Positions 47,122-57,700 of a DNA stretch of 64,000 bases are shown here, one piece after another. Position numbers and translations under genes: made by a program. The stretch is from Chloroherpeton thalassium ATCC 35110 (lineage in GTDB: Bacteria; Bacteroidota; Chlorobiia; Chlorobiales; Chloroherpetonaceae): positions 496,001 through 560,000 of the forward strand of contig NC_011026.1 of NCBI RefSeq assembly GCF_000020525.1, written 5' to 3'. The stretch's first letter is position 1; every line of letters starts with the position of its first letter. The notes beneath the pieces were generated by a model. It made no database searches and was not told the origin of the DNA. It saw nothing but the letters and a program-made list of their open reading frames with translations.

Positions 47122-47328
47122 CCAGTGGACGCCATAACTTCGTATGTTTCTACGTAAAACATTCTGATTTTTTTTAGCAGCGAATGTTATATTAATAGCT
47201 CTTTTTTTTTAATGAACCCTGTTGTGGTTGAGTTATTTATTAGTTGCCTTGGTCTTTGATTTTTCTCACTATGAATGAAGTAATTGTGAATAGGGGAATA
47301 AATACTTTTCACCCAAAATGCTCGAACA

Positions 47329-47574
47329 ATGCTGCTTGTAGAGTTGTACTCTAAAAAGGGGTGCTGTTTGTGCGATGAAGCCAAGAAAGTATTACTGAAG
47401 GTTAAGCATGAGATTCCTTTTGAGTTTCGTGAGACAAAAATTCAGGAAGACGAGGATTTGCTTCATGAATACGGCACCAAAATTCCCGTTGTGTTCATTA
47501 ATGGACGCCTTGCTTTCAAATATCATGTTTATGAATTAGAACTAAAGGAACTGCTGCTTTCTGAAATGTCCTAA
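47329..47574 (+). CDS. glutaredoxin-like thioredoxin-fold protein
   Basis: 81 residues. Compact thioredoxin fold: VELYSKKGCCLCDEA with C12-C13-x-C15 as the likely CxxC-type redox site, conserved cis-proline in KIPVVFING (about 52-60). It resembles the DUF836/glutaredoxin-like family. It is followed 14 bases later by the deoxynucleoside kinase, which suggests one transcript. Confidence 0.88.
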   Translation: MLLVELYSKKGCCLCDEAKKVLLKVKHEIPFEFRETKIQEDEDLLHEYGTKIPVVFINGRLAFKYHVYELELKELLLSEMS

Positions 47575-47588
47575 AAAGAGCGTGAATT

Positions 47589-48239
47589 TTGTCCTTTGAA
47601 GCGCGTCGTTTAAAATACATCGCTATTGAAGGCGTCATCGGGGTCGGAAAAACTTCATTGGCAAAAAAGCTTTCCGAAAAATGTGGCCATCGCTTGCTGC
47701 TTGAAGAATTTGAAGAAAATCCTTTTCTGGCATCTTTTTATCAAAATCCTCAATGTTTTGCGCTTCCCGCGCAATTATTTTTTCTTCTACGTCGCTACAA
47801 GCAACAACACCAAATTTCTGAAATCAGCCTTGCGGCAAATGGGCTGATTTCAGATTATTCATTTCAGAAGAATGATATTTTTGCCAAAACGACCTTAAAC
47901 AAAGAGGAGTTTTCGCTTTATTCAGCCTATGCGGAGATCTTGCAAGCCAATATTCCCAAGCCTGATTTAGTGGTTTATTTGCAGTCCACGCCAGAGCGCC
48001 TTATAAAAAATATTCACCAACGCGCCCGCCGCTATGAACACTGCATAGAAAGCCCTTATATCAAAAAATTGCATGCTGCGTATAATGAGTTTTTTTTCGC
48101 GTTTGCGTCCTCAAATCAATGCGTTATTGATGTTTCTCAACTGGATTTCGTGGAAAATCCCCGAGATTTTGAGCGGCTTTACCGGATTATTTTTTGTGGT
48201 GATATGAACGATAAACTCGTGATAAAAAAACCCGAATAA
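47589..48239 (+). CDS. deoxynucleoside kinase family protein
   Basis: 216 residues from a TTG start. P-loop IAIEGVIGVGKTSLAKKL at about 11-28, LLLEEFEENPFLASFY, the SDYSFQKNDIFAKTTL segment, and the lid/sugar-binding region YLQSTPERLIKNIHQRARRYE all match the dNK/dGK/dAK family that phosphorylates deoxynucleosides for salvage. No upstream ATG competes. It lies between the glutaredoxin gene and a small membrane protein gene. Confidence 0.92.
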   Translation: MSFEARRLKYIAIEGVIGVGKTSLAKKLSEKCGHRLLLEEFEENPFLASFYQNPQCFALPAQLFFLLRRYKQQHQISEISLAANGLISDYSFQKNDIFAKTTLNKEEFSLYSAYAEILQANIPKPDLVVYLQSTPERLIKNIHQRARRYEHCIESPYIKKLHAAYNEFFFAFASSNQCVIDVSQLDFVENPRDFERLYRIIFCGDMNDKLVIKKPE

Positions 48240-48302
48240 ACGTTCATGCAGTCAAACGTGTGTTAACTAAGTACAGAAAATTTAAACCAGACGAGGCGTA
48301 TT

Positions 48303-48509
48303 ATGATTCGTTCTATTTTATTTTTAATTCTTGGATATTTGGTATTTCAGATGGTCAAAAAGTTATTGAAGCAATCCATTTCAGAGGCGGCAAGCAATCG
48401 TGCGCCATTCGAAGGCCAAGCGCCGCGCTCAAATAAGCGTTCACCGATAGATCAAATTCAGGATGCAGAATATGTAGAAATAGATAGCAAACTGAAAGAA
48501 AATTCATAG
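48303..48509 (+). CDS. small single-span membrane protein (DUF4834-like)
   Basis: 68 residues. One hydrophobic helix at 3-19 (RSILFLILGYLVFQMVKKLL) followed by a polar tail ending DQIQDAEYVEIDSKLKENS, where DxEYVEID is a recurring ending in DUF4834-type proteins of Bacteroidota and Chlorobiota. The function is unknown. It starts 63 bases after the kinase gene and lies just before the rimP operon. Confidence 0.6.
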   Translation: MIRSILFLILGYLVFQMVKKLLKQSISEAASNRAPFEGQAPRSNKRSPIDQIQDAEYVEIDSKLKENS

Positions 48510-48598
48510 AACGCACATTCGCATTGCATCGCCAATAGCTGAATTTGATTATTGGCATTTCTGTGTTATATTGCAGTTGATTAGTAATACCTTAAGTT

Positions 48599-48625
48599 AA
48601 AAGTGGGAAAAACCCCACTTTTTTT
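48599..48625 (+). terminator. hairpin with T-tract just before rimP (terminator or leader attenuator)
   Basis: AAAAGTGGG (48599-48607), loop of A's, then CCCCACTTTT and a further T-run (TTTTATTT). It ends about 30 bases before the rimP start. A similar GTGGG-n-CCCCAC hairpin is often found in front of rimP/ylxS genes, so it may regulate the operon rather than end the previous gene. Confidence 0.75.
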
Positions 48626-48653
48626 ATTTACTCAGACGCAGATTTTTAGTGCA

Positions 48654-49202
48654 ATGATGGATAGCAGGTTGAAGCTCATTCAAGATTGGCTATTGCAATT
48701 GCTCGCAGAGATGACCGTGAGCGATCCTGATGGAAATGAACACGAGGTTTTCTTGGTGGACATAGAAGTTCATAGCAATAAAACCATTGATATTATAGAA
48801 GTTTTTGCGGATACTGACTCGGGAATTTCAGTTGAAAACTGCAAGTTTCTCAGCAAGCATATTTCAGCAGAGTTGGACGCAAGCGAGGAAATGCAAGCGC
48901 TGCTTCCGCGACATTTTAAGTTGGTGGTATCGTCTCCAGGGCTGTCGAGGCCGCTTACGATGAATCGCCAGTATAAAAAAAATATTGGCCGGCTCATGCA
49001 AGTGACTTATCAAAACGCGGATGGAGAAATCAAAACAATTGATGGCCGGTTCATTTCTCTTGAGGAAGAGGCCGAAGCCAGCATCACATTAGACATCACA
49101 AAAATTCAAAAGAGCAAACCGAATGCGAAACCAAAACCGCCTGAACTGGTCACCATTCCGTTTTCTCAAATTCAAAAAGCAATTGTTCAAGTTGAATTTT
49201 AA
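48654..49202 (+). CDS. rimP: ribosome maturation factor RimP
   Basis: 182 residues from ATG 48654 (a GTG at 48603 would overlap the hairpin). N-terminal domain with VFLVDIEVHSNKTIDIIEVFADTDSGISVENCKFLSKHIS and central KLVVSSPGLSRPLTMNRQYKKNIGR are typical RimP blocks; the C-terminal SH3-like domain follows. It is required for 30S subunit maturation. It is the first gene of the rimP-nusA-infB-rbfA operon. Confidence 0.95.
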   Translation: MMDSRLKLIQDWLLQLLAEMTVSDPDGNEHEVFLVDIEVHSNKTIDIIEVFADTDSGISVENCKFLSKHISAELDASEEMQALLPRHFKLVVSSPGLSRPLTMNRQYKKNIGRLMQVTYQNADGEIKTIDGRFISLEEEAEASITLDITKIQKSKPNAKPKPPELVTIPFSQIQKAIVQVEF

Positions 49203-49267
49203 TTTGTTGCCATAGTGCAAGTAAACTTTCTTGTTGTCAAAGGCAAGCAATTCATTTGAAAAGAGTT

Positions 49268-50863
49268 ATGGCTAAAAAGCAAGCAAAATTATCAGAGTCG
49301 GATGAGCGCAAAGCTCAAATTTTAAGAGCTTTTGGCGAGATTGAAAACTCAGACCGGCTTAAAGATAAAAAAGCGGACACCAATGCCGTTAAAATGGATA
49401 TTGTCGATCTATTGCGCGACACCATTCAGAAGCAACTTCGCAAGGATTATGATCCCGAGGTGGAAGCTCGTGTGATTATCAATCCAGATCGCGGCGACTT
49501 TGAGGTCTACATTTTAAAACAGGTGGTTGAAGAAATAGATTTGCCAAGCATTGAAATCAGCCTTGAAGAAGCGCAAGAAATAGACGACTCGCTTGAGCTT
49601 GGGGATTTTTATGAAGTTGGGCCTATCCACCTTGAAGATTATTTGACCAGAAAGTCTATTCAAATTATCAAACAGGCCGTTCAGAAGAAAATGCGCGACG
49701 CTGAGCGCCAGGCGATTTATGAAGAATGCCTTGAAAAAGTAGGCGAAGTGGTTTCAGCAGAGGTTCATCAGGTTCGCCAAAAAGAAGCGATTTTTACATA
49801 CAATACCACAAAAGACCACAAAGTTGAGCTGCTTTTGCCGAATACGGAAAAAATGCCGAAAGACAATCCGCGCAAAACGCCACGCATGCGGCTCTATGTA
49901 AAACGCATTGAACGAGAAAAGATCAGAGTTAAATTGGAAGATGGCACGGAAGTCGAGCGCGAACGCGAAGACGGGCCGATGAAAGTGATCGTGTCACGAA
50001 CTGATGATCGTTTTCTCCATAAGCTTTTTGAAAGCGAAGTGCCAGAAATCTATGAAGGCTTGATTGTAGTGAAAGGCATTGCGCGAGTTCCAGGTGAGCG
50101 GGCAAAAGTTTCCGTAGAATCCACCAGTTCAAGAATTGATCCGGTTGGCGCGTGCGTTGGGCATCGCGGCAAACGCATTCAAAACATTGTTCGCGAGCTC
50201 AACAACGAAAATATTGACGTGATTTGCTTTAGTGACGAGCCGCAGATTTATATTGCGCGCGCGCTTCAGCCTGCCAAAATTGACCCGATGACGGTTCATG
50301 TTGATCCGAAAACTCGCAAATCGCGTGTGATGCTCAAACCCGACCAGATTAAATACGCGATCGGTAGAAATGGCAACAACATTCATCTGGCTGAAAAACT
50401 GACCGGTTATGAAATAGAAATCTATCGCGATATTAGCGACAAAGCACTTGAAGATCCAGACGATATCGATATTATTTCGTTCCGCGAAGAATTTGGCGAC
50501 GATATGATTTATCAGTTGTTGGATAATGGGTTTGATACGGCTAAAAAAATCCTTGAAGCTGGCGTAGACGCCATTGAAAAATCTTTGACCGCACCGCCGC
50601 GCCGCGAGGAAACTCTTGATTTTGGACGAAAATCACCAAGATCGCATCAGCCGCGTATACTGAGCGAAAGTGAACAGCGCTATTGGAGAAAAATAGCCGA
50701 AAGTATTTATAAGACCATTAAAGAAGAGTTCGAAGAAGAAGATGGCTCTGCACAAGCATCAAAAAACAGCTTGGCCTCTGAGAACCAAATAGAACAATCT
50801 CAAGCACCCGTAGCACCTTCTGACGTTCCTGACGAAGAAGATGAAAAAGCAGATTCGGAATAA
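49268..50863 (+). CDS. nusA: transcription termination/antitermination factor NusA
   Basis: 531 residues from ATG 49268 (TTG at 49256 is less likely). N-terminal RNA polymerase-binding domain (about 1-140), S1 domain, then KH1 and KH2 (VGACVGHRGKRIQNIVRELNNENIDVICF and KYAIGRNGNNIHLAEKLTGYEIEIY). The C-terminal 100 residues contain a helix-hairpin-helix-like repeat (LLDNGFDTAKKILEAG) and an acidic Ala/Glu/Asp-rich tail. It regulates pausing and termination. Second gene of the operon. Confidence 0.97.
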   Translation: MAKKQAKLSESDERKAQILRAFGEIENSDRLKDKKADTNAVKMDIVDLLRDTIQKQLRKDYDPEVEARVIINPDRGDFEVYILKQVVEEIDLPSIEISLEEAQEIDDSLELGDFYEVGPIHLEDYLTRKSIQIIKQAVQKKMRDAERQAIYEECLEKVGEVVSAEVHQVRQKEAIFTYNTTKDHKVELLLPNTEKMPKDNPRKTPRMRLYVKRIEREKIRVKLEDGTEVEREREDGPMKVIVSRTDDRFLHKLFESEVPEIYEGLIVVKGIARVPGERAKVSVESTSSRIDPVGACVGHRGKRIQNIVRELNNENIDVICFSDEPQIYIARALQPAKIDPMTVHVDPKTRKSRVMLKPDQIKYAIGRNGNNIHLAEKLTGYEIEIYRDISDKALEDPDDIDIISFREEFGDDMIYQLLDNGFDTAKKILEAGVDAIEKSLTAPPRREETLDFGRKSPRSHQPRILSESEQRYWRKIAESIYKTIKEEFEEEDGSAQASKNSLASENQIEQSQAPVAPSDVPDEEDEKADSE

Positions 50864-50985
50864 TGCACAGCTCTGCTTAAGTGGCCTCATAATGTGATGG
50901 AATGACGCTGCGGCATCTCATCATGATGTGTTGGGTGATAAGCCCTGATTAATTGGTAATTCAAATTGCTTAAATGGAGGAGAGA

Positions 50986-53900
50986 ATGCCTGCTGAAAAA
51001 GAAAAGAAAAAGCATAAGCTCATAGACATTGCTGTGGAGTTACAAGTATCTTTAGATGATATCCGCTCTTTTGTAGAAGAGTTGGGATATAGAACAACCA
51101 ACTCGACAAAAGTGACGGATAGCGTCAAAGAGCTCATTCTTGATAATTATAGCGATGAAAAGAAAAAAAGCGATTTGCATAAAAAGCTGAAAGCTGAAAA
51201 GAATCGGAAGATTCAATTGTTAGAAAAGCGTGTCTCTCCTCAAGCAGATAAATTTTCAAAGAAGAAAACTGCTGCGAAAAAGGAGGCTTCACAGGAAAAA
51301 GCAGATGCGCACGCAAAGTTAGAACCGAGCATTCCTGAAGAAGCTCCTGCGGCCATCGATATTGACGACACGCCTGAAGTTGCACCAGAAATCGAAATAC
51401 CATCTCAGAACACACAAGAACCTGAACCTGTAGAGATGGATGAAGTTGCATCTGCGGCAACGCTGGCTGTTGAAGAAGCGCCTATCGCGGCTGCGCCAAC
51501 TGAAGAACCAATGCACAATAGCGAAGCTGAGTTGCCCGAATCCAAAATAGATTCTGCGGAAGCTGTCGCAGAAGAGGCAGCGCCTGAAGTGGAAGTGCAC
51601 CTTGAGCCAAAAGAGCAAGAAGTTCAAGAATTGAATCATGCTGAAGAGGCTGAAACACCAACAACAGAAGCATCTTCTGAAGAAACTTCTGCTGTAATGA
51701 CAAAAGAGGGCGATAGCAACGACGCTCAGCCATTTACTCAACATGAACCTGTTTCGAGGAAAACTCAAAACACAACTAACGTTTCTGAAGAAAATAAACA
51801 ACACGAGAAGCAACCAGAAACTTTGAAATCAGACAAGGCAATGGATGTGGTGCAACCAGTACCGATAGCAGAGGAAACGGCAGAGCAGCAACTTACCGAA
51901 GCATCATCTTACGAGAAAAAAGAAACAAACTTGCAAGGTGAGAATTTAGAAACCAACGAGGCTGACGCTGCTCAAACGGAAGCAAAAGATGATGACGCCC
52001 AGAGCGACTCGCTTCAAGCTGAAATTTCACGGCAGCAGAATGAGATATCTAATCGCTTTTCGCAGTCCGAAAATATAGCGGGGCTCAAAGTCTTTGGCGA
52101 AATAGAATTGCACAAGAAAAAGCGCAAGCGGAAGAAAAATTTCCGCGAACAGGCTAAAGATTTAAAGCAGCAAATGACGCCTGAGCAGCCCAAACAGGAA
52201 GAAAAACCTGTAAAGAAAGAAAAACCGAAAGAGCGCGAAAAACCGGCTGCCGGAAAAAAAGAGCAAACCCCTGGCAAAAAACCTGTCAGAGAAGACCAAA
52301 AAGAACGCGTTTTGCAAGACGGGCCGGCTCGAGTTATTAAGAAAAAGCCGAAAAAAGCGGTTGATGAGAAAGTTGTTGATCGCAACATTCGTCAGACCAT
52401 GATGACGATGGACGACACCAACGACAGTTCAGCGCGCCAGAAATTCCGCAAAATTCGCAAAAGAGAACGGCTTCGCGAGCAAGAAATTGAAGCTGCAGCC
52501 AAAGAGGCCGAAAGCAAAGTGCTGAAGATTACGGAATTTGCCTCAACGCATGAGCTGGCCGATATGCTTGGCGTGACACCGAAGGAAGTCATCCAAAAAT
52601 GCTTTAAGCTGGGCAAATTTATCACGATTAACCAGCGCCTCGATAAAGAAACCATCGAGTTGCTTTCGCTCGAGTTTAACTATGAAGTTCATTTTATCTC
52701 CGATGTAGAAGCCACTGAAATTGATGACGATCCGGATTTGCCAGAAGACATGAAGACAAGACCGCCAGTGGTTACCATCATGGGACATGTCGACCATGGA
52801 AAAACATCTCTTTTGGACTATATCCGCAATAGCAACGTGGTTGCCGGCGAATCAGGTGGAATCACGCAGCACATGGGCGCGTATGAAGTCACTTTAGAAA
52901 ACAAGCAAAGATTGACATTCCTCGACACGCCTGGCCATGAAGCCTTTACGGCCATGCGCGCGCGCGGTGCTCAAGTTACGGACGTGGTTATTTTGGTGGT
53001 TGCGGCTGACGATAACGTGATGCCGCAGACCGTTGAAGCCATCAACCACGCCAAGGCAGCTGAAGTGCCCATTATTGTTGCCATCAATAAGATTGATAAA
53101 CCGGATGCAAACCCTGAAAAAATTCGTACTCAACTTGCCGATATCGGTGTTTTGGTTGAAGATTGGGGTGGCTCGGTTCAATGCCAGGAAATTTCTGCTA
53201 AAAAAGGAACTGGCGTGCGCGATTTGATTGATAAAGTGCTCGTCGAAGCAGAGCTTCTGGAATTAAAAGCCAATTACAGCGAAGACAAACTCTCTCGCGG
53301 TGTCGTTATTGAAGCAGAGCTCGATAAAGGAAAAGGTGTCATTGCCACCATCTTGGTTCAAACCGGTATTATCAATGTTGGAATGCCATTTGTTGCAGGT
53401 GGCTCGTCAGGTCGAATTCGCGCCATGCTGGATGAACGCGGCAACCGCCTTGAAACGGTTTATCCGTCGCAGCCTGTGCGAATCCTTGGTTTTGAGGAGC
53501 TTCCGCAAGCTGGCGATCTATTCAGCATTATGCCATCCGACCGAGAAGCTCGCGAAATTGCACAGCGCCGCCAAGTCATTCGACGCGAACATGAATTCCG
53601 CCATAGCTCTCGCGTCAAACTGAACGATATTGCCAAACAGGTTCAAGAAGGCCAAGTCCAAGAACTTCGTGTAATTATCAAAGCGGATACCGACGGATCT
53701 ATTCAGGCGCTTGCCGACGGCTTAATGAAGGTTCAGACCGACGAAGTCAAGGTGGAAGTCATCCACCGCGGTGTTGGTCAAATTACCGAAACCGACGTGT
53801 TGCTGGCAGCGGCTTCAGATGCGATTATTATCGGATTCCGGGTTCGTCCGAATGTCAACGCGAAGAAACTCGCCGAAAAAGAGGAAATCGACATTCGTTT

Positions 53901-54279
53901 TTACAGCGTTATTTATCATGTGCTGGAAGATATTCACGATGCGCTTGAAGGCATGCTCTCACCTGAACTTCAGGAAAAAGTAACAGCCACAGTTGAAATT
54001 CGCGACATCTTCAGAATTTCTAAGATTGGAAACGTGGCGGGCTGCCATGTGCTTGACGGAAAAATTAACCGCGATAGCCGTGTCCGCTTGCTAAGAGATG
54101 GCATTCAAATTTATGAAGGCGTTCTTGATTCGCTTAAGCGCCACAAAGATGACGTGAAAGAAGTCGATTCCGGCTACGATTGCGGCTTGACTTTGAAAAA
54201 TTACGATGATATTAAAGTGAACGACATTGTCGAATCCTTTGAAACGGTTGAGACAAAACGAAAATTAGTCGTTAGTTAA
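50986..54279 (+). CDS. infB: translation initiation factor IF-2
   Basis: 1097 residues from ATG 50986, preceded by a strong GGAGGAG site (which itself lies in the in-frame ATG 50974 codons). A very long acidic, Ala/Glu/Gln-rich region of about 500 residues precedes the conserved part. G1 of the GTPase domain is [12 protein letters not shown] at about 600-611, followed by DTPGHEAF and NKIDKP; domains II to IV follow to the end. It brings initiator tRNA to the 30S subunit. The N-terminal region is longer than in E. coli. Confidence 0.97.
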   Translation: MPAEKEKKKHKLIDIAVELQVSLDDIRSFVEELGYRTTNSTKVTDSVKELILDNYSDEKKKSDLHKKLKAEKNRKIQLLEKRVSPQADKFSKKKTAAKKEASQEKADAHAKLEPSIPEEAPAAIDIDDTPEVAPEIEIPSQNTQEPEPVEMDEVASAATLAVEEAPIAAAPTEEPMHNSEAELPESKIDSAEAVAEEAAPEVEVHLEPKEQEVQELNHAEEAETPTTEASSEETSAVMTKEGDSNDAQPFTQHEPVSRKTQNTTNVSEENKQHEKQPETLKSDKAMDVVQPVPIAEETAEQQLTEASSYEKKETNLQGENLETNEADAAQTEAKDDDAQSDSLQAEISRQQNEISNRFSQSENIAGLKVFGEIELHKKKRKRKKNFREQAKDLKQQMTPEQPKQEEKPVKKEKPKEREKPAAGKKEQTPGKKPVREDQKERVLQDGPARVIKKKPKKAVDEKVVDRNIRQTMMTMDDTNDSSARQKFRKIRKRERLREQEIEAAAKEAESKVLKITEFASTHELADMLGVTPKEVIQKCFKLGKFITINQRLDKETIELLSLEFNYEVHFISDVEATEIDDDPDLPEDMKTRPPVVTIMGHVDHGKTSLLDYIRNSNVVAGESGGITQHMGAYEVTLENKQRLTFLDTPGHEAFTAMRARGAQVTDVVILVVAADDNVMPQTVEAINHAKAAEVPIIVAINKIDKPDANPEKIRTQLADIGVLVEDWGGSVQCQEISAKKGTGVRDLIDKVLVEAELLELKANYSEDKLSRGVVIEAELDKGKGVIATILVQTGIINVGMPFVAGGSSGRIRAMLDERGNRLETVYPSQPVRILGFEELPQAGDLFSIMPSDREAREIAQRRQVIRREHEFRHSSRVKLNDIAKQVQEGQVQELRVIIKADTDGSIQALADGLMKVQTDEVKVEVIHRGVGQITETDVLLAAASDAIIIGFRVRPNVNAKKLAEKEEIDIRFYSVIYHVLEDIHDALEGMLSPELQEKVTATVEIRDIFRISKIGNVAGCHVLDGKINRDSRVRLLRDGIQIYEGVLDSLKRHKDDVKEVDSGYDCGLTLKNYDDIKVNDIVESFETVETKRKLVVS

Positions 54280-54283
54280 AGCG

Positions 54284-54305
54284 AAGCAGGTTTTCAAACC
54301 TGCTT
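54284..54305 (+). terminator. hairpin between infB and rbfA
   Basis: Stem AAGCAGGTTT (54284-54293) / AAACCTGCTT (54296-54305) with a minimal loop, followed by TTTTCG and the rbfA ribosome binding site GGAGGAG. It is probably an attenuator or RNA processing hairpin that tunes rbfA. Confidence 0.65.
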
Positions 54306-54321
54306 TTCGCGGAGGAGTAGC

Positions 54322-54699
54322 ATGTCTATACGAACAGAGCGAGTCGCTGAATTGATTCAGCGCGAACTAAGCGGTATTTTTGAAAAAGAGCTGCCGCGCT
54401 CAGGCGTTTTAACCACGATTGTGGGTGTCAAAATTACGCCAGATTTGAGCATTGCGCGCGTTTATGTTTCGATTTTGGGAAGCAAAGAAATGGGCGCGTC
54501 GGTGATGGCTCACATTCAAAAGGAAAATAAACATTTCAGAAAGCTGCTTTCAAGCAAAATTCGTCATCAATTTAAGCGGATGCCTTCGCTTGAATTTTAT
54601 CAAGACGATTTGTTTGATCAAGCCGCACACATCAACGAACTGATTCGCAAAGCAAACGAAGCCTCATCGCCCACCCCAAAGCCGGACGATGAAGCTTAA
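54322..54699 (+). CDS. rbfA: ribosome-binding factor A
   Basis: 125 residues. KH-like fold with RVAELIQRELSGIFEKEL, LSIARVYVSILGSK and the conserved C-terminal helix KHFRKLLSSKIRHQFKRMPSLEFYQDDLFDQAAHINELI. It matures the 30S subunit and acts in cold adaptation. It is the last gene of the operon; its stop lies 20 bases from the convergent batA gene. Confidence 0.96.
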   Translation: MSIRTERVAELIQRELSGIFEKELPRSGVLTTIVGVKITPDLSIARVYVSILGSKEMGASVMAHIQKENKHFRKLLSSKIRHQFKRMPSLEFYQDDLFDQAAHINELIRKANEASSPTPKPDDEA

Positions 54700-54719
54700 C
54701 ATTCTAAAGTTCCACATGA

Positions 54720-55742
54720 TCACGGAACTTTTCTGAAGCGCGTGTTTGCAAGCAAAAATTCTAACGCCAGCAAAATCAACGCTGGCGTGAGAAACATGGC
54801 AAACTCTTCACGATATTCCGTGTAGCGTTCGACTTCCACTTTTGTCTTCTCGAGTTCATCAATTTCATGGTAAGTTTTTTTCAGGCTCTCTAAATCGGTG
54901 GCGCGAAAATAACGCCCACCTGAGATACGCGCGATTCGCGTGAGCGTGGAATCATCCACATCCACTTTCATTTGCACATATCGTTTGCCGAAAAGCGGGT
55001 CGGGAATCGGGTAGCGTGCATAGCCGCGCGTGCCTGCACCGACGGTGTAAATTTTGATGCCCAGCGCCGCCGCAAGTTCCGCCGCCGTGACGGGCTCAAT
55101 TTCACCGGCGTTGTTTTGCCCGTCGGTCAGCAAAATAATTACTTTGCTTTTCGCCGTCGATTCGCGCAAACGGTTGGTTGCGGTGGCAATCGCCGTGCCG
55201 ATGGCGGTGCCGTCCTCTTCGATCGTGCCTGCTTTGAGTTCGCTGATGAAATTCGTCAGCAGGCGATAATCCAGCGTCAGCGGGCATTGCGTGAAGCTTT
55301 TTCCGCTGAACACCACCAAGCCGATTCGATCGCTGAGCCGTTGATGAATAAAATCCGTCGCAACGGATTTGGCCGCCTCAATTCGATTTTTTGGTTCAAA
55401 ATCTTCAGCAAGCATCGAGCCGGAAAGATCGATGGCAAGCACGATATCGATTCCCTCCGAGAAGACTTTTTCGCGCTGATTTTCCAAACGCGGGCGCGCA
55501 AAGCTCAAAATTAAAAATGCCAGCGCAAGCATTCGAAGCGCAAAAACGATGTGGCGAAATTTATAAATTTGCTGCTTGGTACTTTTTTTCGGATGGCGAA
55601 TGTCGGGAAAAAGCAGCGAGGCTTTTCTTCCGGTTCGCTCATAATAAAAGTAAATTCCGCTGAGCAACGGAATGAGCAAAAAGAGAAATAAAAACTCAGG
55701 ATTTTGAAAAGAAAAATTGGGTAGCGAAAAAATATCGAACAT
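54720..55742 (-). CDS. batA: von Willebrand factor A domain protein, BatA-like
   Basis: 340 residues. Two N-terminal membrane helices (about 17-33 and 63-82), then a VWA domain with MIDAS motif DLSGSM (105-110) and later TDGQNNAGE, and a C-terminal helix that reinserts in the membrane (MFLTPALILLALEFLLAN). This matches BatA of the Bacteroides aerotolerance operon. A MoxR ATPase, BatB and further bat genes would normally be adjacent, but none is within the 150 bases upstream and the neighbour is an OPT transporter. Confidence 0.85.
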   Translation of the reverse strand: MFDIFSLPNFSFQNPEFLFLFLLIPLLSGIYFYYERTGRKASLLFPDIRHPKKSTKQQIYKFRHIVFALRMLALAFLILSFARPRLENQREKVFSEGIDIVLAIDLSGSMLAEDFEPKNRIEAAKSVATDFIHQRLSDRIGLVVFSGKSFTQCPLTLDYRLLTNFISELKAGTIEEDGTAIGTAIATATNRLRESTAKSKVIILLTDGQNNAGEIEPVTAAELAAALGIKIYTVGAGTRGYARYPIPDPLFGKRYVQMKVDVDDSTLTRIARISGGRYFRATDLESLKKTYHEIDELEKTKVEVERYTEYREEFAMFLTPALILLALEFLLANTRFRKVP

Positions 55743-55885
55743 AGATTTTATGCAGCTAAAAAGTAACTCAGAATTTTTTCTATAAAATAACCGCCGGCAT
55801 TCAACAAAACGGCAAAATCAAACGCGTTTTTCAAAGAACTGCAAGTTTCGGATTTTTTCCCATTCTTTTCAAGCCCAAAAGTGGA

Positions 55886-57700
55886 TTAATTCACCATCGC
55901 TTTCCACACGACCGCCACAATGCCGCCAATGCTTTCGCCTGCCACCAGTCCGGCTGCAATGACCAATGCGAAACTTTTTGCGAACGGATTATTTATTTTT
56001 TTCAACACTAAAACGAGCATTGCTCCAGCAAACATGGTGAGGCTCAGCGATGCCGGAATAATAAATGCCAGTCCCATTGCCGAAGCGCTTGGGACGAAAT
56101 TCAGAGCTTTTTCCGGCAGAATGTTTTCCAAAATGGCGAGCATAAATCCTGCCACAGCGGCAAAAATAAGCGCCTCAATCGCGCCCGCCGGAAAATGCGT
56201 CACGCCTTTGGCCATGAGTTCAGCCACAGATTTCCAAGTCGCAACTGCCGGCGCCGGCCATTCAGCGGTGATAAGCTGCGTTTGCGGGTCGGGAATTAAA
56301 AATAAATACACCAAACTGCCGACAATTGAACCGGTCAAAATTCCAAAAACCTGCGCCACTACCTGAAATCGATGATCGACATTGAGCAAAAGTCCGGCTT
56401 TCAAATCGTGGAGCAAATCCGAGCTTTGTCCGGCGGCACCGCCCGTGACATTTGCCGTCATCAGGTTCGCAGAAATGTTTCCCGGATTGAGCAAACCGAA
56501 ACTGAGCTGCGTCACCTTGCCCAACGCGCCAATGGGCGGAATGCCGGTTTCGCCCGAAACGCGCGACGAGACGATTCCCAAAATCATGGACGCCAGCACG
56601 GCTAACGCGCCCATCACCATAGGAATATTGAAAATCTGAAATTGCGCAATGGTGAGCACAATCAGCGTAACGAGAAGGCTAAAAATGAAGACCGTTTTAT
56701 AACTTTTGGCCGTTTTTTCATCAATATTTTCATCGTTTTCAAATCGGTTTTGCTCGCGATGCGTTTCCCTTGATTTGGTAAAAAGTTTGAACAACCCGAT
56801 GCCGAACGAGGTCAATGAGGAAGTAACCATCAAGCCGACGCCCGGCCAAAGCGTCCATGTGACCAGTTCGGAAAACCAAAATTCGCTTTGCGAATCGGGA
56901 ATCGCCACCGCGCCCGACGCAAAAAGAAACGGCGGAAGCACGAGCCACGAAATCACCGCTCCCAACAGCAACGAAATGCCCGCCCGCGTGCCGATAATCA
57001 TGCCGAAGCCCAGCATCAAAAGCGACGGGTCGAAAAAGAATCCGGCTTTTTTCAGCGTGTAGGCTTTCACGCCGCCGGGCGAGGTGTAGAGTCCCGAAAG
57101 CGGTTGAAACAAGTGCAATCGTGGCAGGCTGACGAGCATGTCATTCAAGAGCTTCAGCCCGAAACTGAGTGCGCCGGTTGAAAAAAGCCAAGTGATTTTT
57201 TTCAAACTATCCTTGCCTTTGGCGTGCAAATCCGTGATGGTCTCGGCGGTGGCGATGCCGGACGGAAAGGGAATCTTGTCGTGAATGAGCATCTGCCGTC
57301 GAAGTCCGACGGCGACAATCACGCCCAAAAAGCTGACGATGAAAACCCAAAATATCAAAATCGGCACGGCAAGGCTTTCGCCGGTGAGCATCGTATAGGC
57401 CGGAATCGGCGCAACCAAGCCGCCGGAAATGATGGATGCCGCCGCCGACGCGGTGGTTTGATTGTAGGTATTTTCTTGCAGCGACCAAGGCTCGGCGCGG
57501 AAAACATCGGCAAAAATTTTCCAAAGCGCATAGCCAAGCAGCGCCGCCGTAATGGACATATTAAACGACCAGCCGATTTTCAGCCCGCTATACACGTTGC
57601 ACGGCGTTAAAATCGCCCCGACAATCATGCCAGTCAAAATGGCGCGTAATGTAAAATTTGGTGTGCTTGGTGTTGTGTTGGAATTGGTTGGATGATTCAA
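55886..57700 (-). CDS. OPT-family oligopeptide/metal transporter
   Basis: 604 residues with about 14-16 hydrophobic helices. The family motif is visible early (TGMIVGAILTPCNVYSGLKIGWSFNMS) and later in NPGNISANLMTANVTGGAAGQSSDLLHDLKAGLLL. OPT proteins import oligopeptides or metal chelates. It stands alone; a poly-Asn/Thr/Pro N-terminus of 16 residues precedes the first helix. Confidence 0.94.
   Translation of the reverse strand: MNHPTNSNTTPSTPNFTLRAILTGMIVGAILTPCNVYSGLKIGWSFNMSITAALLGYALWKIFADVFRAEPWSLQENTYNQTTASAAASIISGGLVAPIPAYTMLTGESLAVPILIFWVFIVSFLGVIVAVGLRRQMLIHDKIPFPSGIATAETITDLHAKGKDSLKKITWLFSTGALSFGLKLLNDMLVSLPRLHLFQPLSGLYTSPGGVKAYTLKKAGFFFDPSLLMLGFGMIIGTRAGISLLLGAVISWLVLPPFLFASGAVAIPDSQSEFWFSELVTWTLWPGVGLMVTSSLTSFGIGLFKLFTKSRETHREQNRFENDENIDEKTAKSYKTVFIFSLLVTLIVLTIAQFQIFNIPMVMGALAVLASMILGIVSSRVSGETGIPPIGALGKVTQLSFGLLNPGNISANLMTANVTGGAAGQSSDLLHDLKAGLLLNVDHRFQVVAQVFGILTGSIVGSLVYLFLIPDPQTQLITAEWPAPAVATWKSVAELMAKGVTHFPAGAIEALIFAAVAGFMLAILENILPEKALNFVPSASAMGLAFIIPASLSLTMFAGAMLVLVLKKINNPFAKSFALVIAAGLVAGESIGGIVAVVWKAMVN

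Noticed and set aside
49229-49241. TTGTTGTCAAA half-site in front of nusA resembling the palindrome arm at 16.9 kb
   Set aside because: Only a single half-site in an AT-rich stretch, without the partner arm; most likely chance.
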